Assembly: GCA_023159155.1 (NCBI GenBank)
Contig: JAJNNX010000013.1
Span: 124,001-188,000 of the forward strand
Direction of reading: 5' to 3'
DNA length: 64,000 nt
From: Ustulina deusta
Lineage: Eukaryota > Ascomycota > Sordariomycetes > Xylariales > Xylariaceae
Every line of letters begins with the position of its first letter. The first letter of the stretch is position 1. The notes beneath the pieces are model-generated. The model had not been told where the DNA came from. It was given only the letters and a program-made list of their open reading frames with translations, and made no database searches. Positions 61,349 to 64,000 of the stretch are shown here, piece after piece. Both the position numbers and the translations under genes were made by a program.

Positions 61349-64000
61349 CTATCCAATAGTCTTCTCAGACGGGTTCCACTTGTTGATAAATGTGGTGATG
61401 CTGTTGAAACACCCGTTAGTCTACCGCGGCAGCTTGTCCATACATTTTTGGTACTTACCTCGGCGAGTCCTTTTCCTCGGAGTCCTCCTTCTTGAGGCCT
61501 TTACGCCCTTTAGAGACATTATTTACATTCCAACCTCGGATTGTCGTGGGGCCAGTTCGAGGGGGAGGTTCATTTGCTCTGTAATCCTTTATGGCTTCCT
61601 TATGATCATAGTGTGCAAGACGAAGTTCTGCACCACCATTTGCCGGCCAAGGTCGGTTGTGTGGAATGGGGGCTGCCGCAATCTTACGGTATTTTGCATT
61701 GTTAGGGCCGTTACTACCTGATGAGATTGACGCTCTATGTCGACTACCATGAGGCCCTGTTGGTGATCGTAGTCCCATAGATGAGCCTGGAGGAGACACA
61801 GATGACCCGTGTGGCATGTGCATGGGCATAGCTGCGATCTGGGCGTGAGCCGACATTGTTGGGGATGGAGGCTGGTACGAAGGTCTGTGTGATGGAGCCA
61901 AGTGAGGCGGGGGTTGAGATGATGCCATATTTCCACCCGAAACCCCGAAGGGTATTCCCATCATGGGTTGCTCAAATAGGGTGTACCCTTGGTGATATGG
62001 CCGAGAAGGAGCTGGCGGAAAGAAATTTCCGGAATTGGACTGTATCATACCGAGAGGGGGACCAAAATCTGGAGCCTGCTGAATGAGAGGTGGCGGTGGT
62101 GGGTGGGTTGAGTCGATGACCTTTTCTCGTCGTGAAGGGCGAAGAGGAGGGAGCACAGGGCTTCCTTTTCCACTTCCCTGGTTTGTGAACGGGTTTCTAC
62201 CAACAGAAGCTTGAGCTGGTGGCTCTAGTCCTTGGGGCGGGGCTGGTGCAATGTGAGCAAGTGCAGGTGGCAGGTTCAGGGCTGTTTGCAAAAAAGCATT
62301 CGATGGCGGGGGGGGGGGGTTTGGAGGGCCGAGAAGGCGCGGGTCAATCATCGAGTCGCCCATTAAGGGGGTGTCCGGTTGGTCCAGCCGATGTTCTAGG
62401 TGATGACTGGAGCGGTGATCCGAAATATACTCGGGACGGTATTCAAATTGCATGTGGGGATGATGCTCCAACTGATGATAGTCTGGACGATATTCAACTT
62501 GAGGCTCGAGACGGTGGTCGAGCGTCGGATCAAACTGGGCATCGCGCTGTAGCGAGAATTGCTCTGAAATATCAGCAAGAAAGGAGAGGCCAAATGTATC
62601 TATCTCCATTGGTGGCATGGGAGGTGGCGGTGATGGCTCTGCATTGGTGAATACGTCTCGAACTGCATCGTAAGGCCGAGTTAACCTGTGGTTGGACGTA
62701 GGATAATTCGGTCGGTCGAGCTCGAGGTAGGACGCGGCGTTTAGAAGCCGGCTCGCATTTTCTCTAACGATAGACTCGTTGATCACTCCGCCTTGAGCGT
62801 CCAGCCCCTCAACCGGCGGGGACTCGTCCACATCTTCACTCCTAGCAGGAGCCTCCTCAACAACGCGACGTTGCCGCTCACGCTCACGTATCTCCTCAGT
62901 TGTAATTTCGTCCGGCTCAATACCAGTCTCTTCGCAGTACTGTGTAAGGAGGAGGGATAGCCTATCCTTTCTAGCATCTTCGCGCAGAGTGGCATCCATA
63001 TTATAGCCCCTCACTGACCGAGATGCATGCAGAGTAGCACCATTAGGGGTGACTATCACAATTGGGTTTGACCCAGAGACAGGGTTTGGAGGAGACTCTG
63101 GCTCGTTGCGAGAATCCGGCAGGAATAAACCATACTTTGGGTGAACGTTATGCTTCTGGACCAGCTTGGGATCCAATGCGTCATCCTCATAATCAAGGCA
63201 ATCGTACGTCACTATCGTGCGATCTATGTGAAGATTTTTGGAATTGGGGTTGTCGAGGAACCTGCCCCTCGTCCCCCGCGTAGCCTTCTTGCTCGAATCG
63301 TTGGTAGAGTCCCGGAAACCAATTTCGTCATCGCCGAAAATAAAGGGAGGCGGTAAGATGAGACGATTGTTAGCTCTAGGTCCCCTCCTTGTGACTGTGC
63401 GGACACCCCATTTATCAGGCTCAGACGCGCCATTGGGGAGATCTGGGAGATCTCTTCTTCCCCGAGATACTTCCGTCTTTGGATCTGACTCGGGAGAAGG
63501 CGAGGCTGCATTTGATTCAGGTTCTCCTTCTAGTTCGGTCTCAGCAGAAAGTAGTCCCTTGATGTGTCGTGGCTGCGGGGTGGACACCTCATCTCCATTG
63601 TCTGGTTTAGCAGATCCGGAGGAACCTACAGCCTTCTTGGAGTCAGGTTGTCCATCCGGTTGATCTTCTGCCTTTCGCTTGGCAGGCGGTTTACCCTTGC
63701 TGGCTTGGGCCTTGGCTGCCGCTGCCTTCTTGTTCTCTTCCAAGAGATGCGGGTATGGCACTTTGATGCCGTTGCGGAATACAACCCAAGTGCCCTGTTC
63801 AGCAGCCACATGATCAGGTTTCTCTACGAACGTATAGGTAGTATCGGCCAACTGCATATGTTGGTCAGCCAGACAAGACAACTGGAGCATGCATTGACAC
63901 GGTACGTGGAACGTTGGAATGATTGAGCGTTGTGAAAAAAATAGTAAGAATAACTTACATTCACATCGACACCTTCATGCCGTATTTCAGCTAGTAGACC
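61349..64000 (-). CDS. Proline-rich conserved fungal protein, 5' end off the window
   Basis: I do not recognise a named family. Three exons are visible: 64000-63959 (partial; encodes GLLAEIRHEGVDVN), 63851-61459, and 61400-61349, giving at least 828 residues. The introns are 107 and 58 nt with GTAAGT donors and CAG acceptors. The N-terminal part has VEKPDHVAAEQGTWVVFRNG and KVPYPHLLEENKK, then a Lys/Ala-rich stretch. A middle block, GVRTVTRRGPRANNRLILPPPFIFGDDE and DRTIVTYDCLDYEDDALD, looks ordered. A charged helical segment (RDRLSLLL..EEIRERERQRRVVEE) is followed by several hundred Pro/His/Gln-rich residues. The tail KGRKGLKKEDSEEKDSPS-ITTFINKWNPSEKTIG needs the last splice; reading through the intron would end early. 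Role unknown; a nuclear or chromatin function is only a guess. Confidence 0.78.

Overview
The window is nuclear DNA of a filamentous ascomycete (Pezizomycotina, most likely a Sordariomycete). The genes are widely spaced and carry short spliceosomal introns of about 50-160 nt, with GTAAGT/GTATGT-like donors, CTAAC/CTGAC-like branch sites and YAG acceptors. All recognisable products are fungal housekeeping proteins, and several have versions typical of Pezizomycotina: ATG15 with a Thr-rich C-terminal tail, alpha-actinin with a long N-terminal extension, and a fused ADE5,7. I could not fix the genus. No rRNA, tRNA, CRISPR array, transposon or secondary-metabolite cluster was recognised.

I support 21 protein-coding loci. 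Left to right: enolase-phosphatase UTR4 (+); 25S rRNA methyltransferase BMT2 (-); TIM8 (-); D-2-hydroxyglutarate dehydrogenase (-); alpha-actinin (+); a VPS9-domain Rab GEF (-); autophagic lipase ATG15 (+); ADE5,7 (-); dephospho-CoA kinase CAB5 (+); a large low-complexity GW/WG-repeat protein (+); eIF5 (-); a CBF1-type bHLH factor (-); GID/CTLH ligase subunit Gid9/FYV10 (+); CCR4-NOT deadenylase POP2/CAF1 (-); a complex I NDUFB3/B12 subunit (+); a coiled-coil protein of unknown function (-); eIF6 (-); a protein with a split DOC/discoidin-like domain (-); SUMO E1 subunit AOS1 (+); and a proline-rich conserved protein that runs off the right edge (-). Most neighbours are divergent or convergent pairs. 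Nothing indicates an operon-like functional cluster; the shared theme is basic metabolism, translation, RNA turnover and ubiquitin/SUMO.

Many gene models differ from the simple open reading frames. Exon joins were worked out by hand for UTR4, TIM8, D2HGDH, actinin, VPS9, ATG15, eIF5, CBF1, Gid9, POP2, NDUFB3, eIF6, the DOC-like protein, AOS1 and the last gene. Two introns (Gid9 intron 2, 66 nt; DOC-like gene, 54 nt) are multiples of three without stops, so reading straight through them gives a plausible but wrong protein. D2HGDH hides a 59-nt intron before a last exon that codes for ten residues.

The long spacers (1-3838, 5004-8105, 34791-38567, 39619-42590, 55688-58185) lack convincing genes. 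They are studded with a dispersed palindromic AGGT/ACCT motif (core GTAGGTACCTAC) that I did not notice in the coding exons. The most interesting leads are the GW/WG protein as a possible Argonaute-hook platform, the CACGTG box 39 bp before the CBF1 start codon, the stopless 3n introns, a 22-bp perfect palindrome before UTR4, a strong hairpin after AOS1, and a base-composition switch inside ADE5,7. I see no clear new multi-gene system.
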